The notes under the pieces: generated by a model | What the model was told of the DNA's origin: nothing | The model's input: the letters and a program-made list of their open reading frames with translations, nothing else | Databases searched by the model: none | Assembly (NCBI GenBank): GCA_000433175.1 | Contig: HF986610.1 | Span: 1 to 6,083, forward strand | From: Prevotella sp. CAG:1058 | GTDB lineage: Bacteria > Bacteroidota > Bacteroidia > Bacteroidales > Bacteroidaceae | Reading direction: 5' to 3' | DNA: 6,083 nt | Shown: positions 5,819 to 6,083 of the stretch, piece after piece | How the letters are laid out: each line of letters begins with the position of its first letter | How positions within the stretch are numbered: position 1 is the stretch's first letter | Program-made: the position numbers and the translations under genes

Positions 5819-6083
5819 TTAACATATTTTTATATTGATATTCTGCGGTTTTTGCCTGTGTAGGGCTTTTATTCCTTTCAAATAGTCACATTGAGGAGAT
5901 GCGTTTTGCCGCAGATTCTCCTCATGCGACGAATATCCGCCGCATGAGGGGTGGCAGAATAAACGTTTGCGGGTCATGGCATTGGCTGCCCAGGGTGCAT
6001 ACAGTGTGCCGAGTGCCGAATTTGAAAAAACATGCGTCCGTTGTCTTTTGGAAAAGCCACGCGACTTTGACCCTTTTGGCCAA
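5819..6083 (-). other. unassigned right-edge stretch with overlapping open frames; possible small ORF 5819-5977
   Basis: On the minus strand one frame is open from the window edge to a TAA at 5819-5821 (about 87 codons, Cys/Lys/Arg-rich). Its first in-window ATG is at 5977, giving a possible 52-residue protein starting MTRKRLFCHP. A second minus frame is open from the edge to a TGA at 5923-5925. A plus frame starting ATG at 5976 is open to the edge. At most one can be a gene. I recognise no domain, signal peptide or membrane segment in any of them, and the hairpins at 5892-5950 lie inside. It may be non-coding, a gene remnant or a dispersed repeat. Confidence 0.25.
5892..5950. other. two overlapping, mutually exclusive hairpins upstream of aspA
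   Basis: Hairpin A: TGAGGAGA (5892-5899) pairs with TCTCCTCA (5917-5924), with an inner TGCG (5900-5903)/CGCA (5910-5913) helix and a GAT bulge. Hairpin B: CCTCATGCG (5920-5928) pairs perfectly with CGCATGAGG (5941-5949), with a 12-nt loop. The bases 5920-5924 are needed by both, so only one can form fully. Neither is followed by a T-tract. The structure lies upstream of the predicted aspA promoter, so it would not be in that transcript unless transcription starts further right. Confidence 0.5.

Overview
The window looks like ordinary chromosomal DNA from a gut or oral Bacteroidales bacterium, most likely Prevotella or a close relative. The evidence is: a BspA-type leucine-rich-repeat surface protein with a C-terminal domain resembling type IX secretion sorting domains; start codons preceded by AT-rich sequence without Shine-Dalgarno motifs; promoter-like TAnnTTTG (-7) elements of the Bacteroidota sigma factor; and strong similarity of the housekeeping proteins to known families. 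I cannot name the species from sequence alone.

Layout. A rightward gene (80-1525) encodes a secreted LRR protein and is interrupted by one in-frame amber codon at 383-385. It converges with a leftward block. Between them (1526-1750) lie a strong 15-bp-stem bidirectional terminator and a separate perfect 20-bp-stem palindrome. The leftward block, read right to left in its own transcription direction, is aspA (aspartate ammonia-lyase, 4242-5669), then ychF (ribosome-associated P-loop ATPase, 2787-3887), then lgt (prolipoprotein diacylglyceryl transferase, 1751-2602). aspA has its own terminator (4102-4143), and ychF has its own -7 element (3916-3923), so they are separate units. ychF and lgt are 184 bp apart with no obvious terminator between them and may be co-transcribed. 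That gap is filled by a degenerate 7-bp repeat (AATTCAT/AATTCAC) whose ends form a 20-bp inverted repeat containing the lgt start codon.

Non-coding stretches. 3888-4241 (354 bp) holds the ychF leader palindrome and -7 element, a terminator-like hairpin pointing right, a 9-bp hairpin at 4071-4092, and the aspA terminator. 5670-6083 (414 bp) holds the probable aspA leader and promoter, a pair of overlapping alternative hairpins, and overlapping short open frames that run off the right edge and that I cannot assign. 1526-1750 holds only the two palindromes.

Functional links are loose: lgt serves lipoprotein maturation at the inner membrane, ychF serves translation and stress physiology, aspA makes fumarate from aspartate, and the LRR protein is a cell-surface product. 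I see no mobile element, CRISPR array, tRNA, rRNA, or defence or biosynthetic system. The points most worth following up are the single nonsense codon in an otherwise intact LRR gene, and the heptamer repeat that contributes the lgt start codon.
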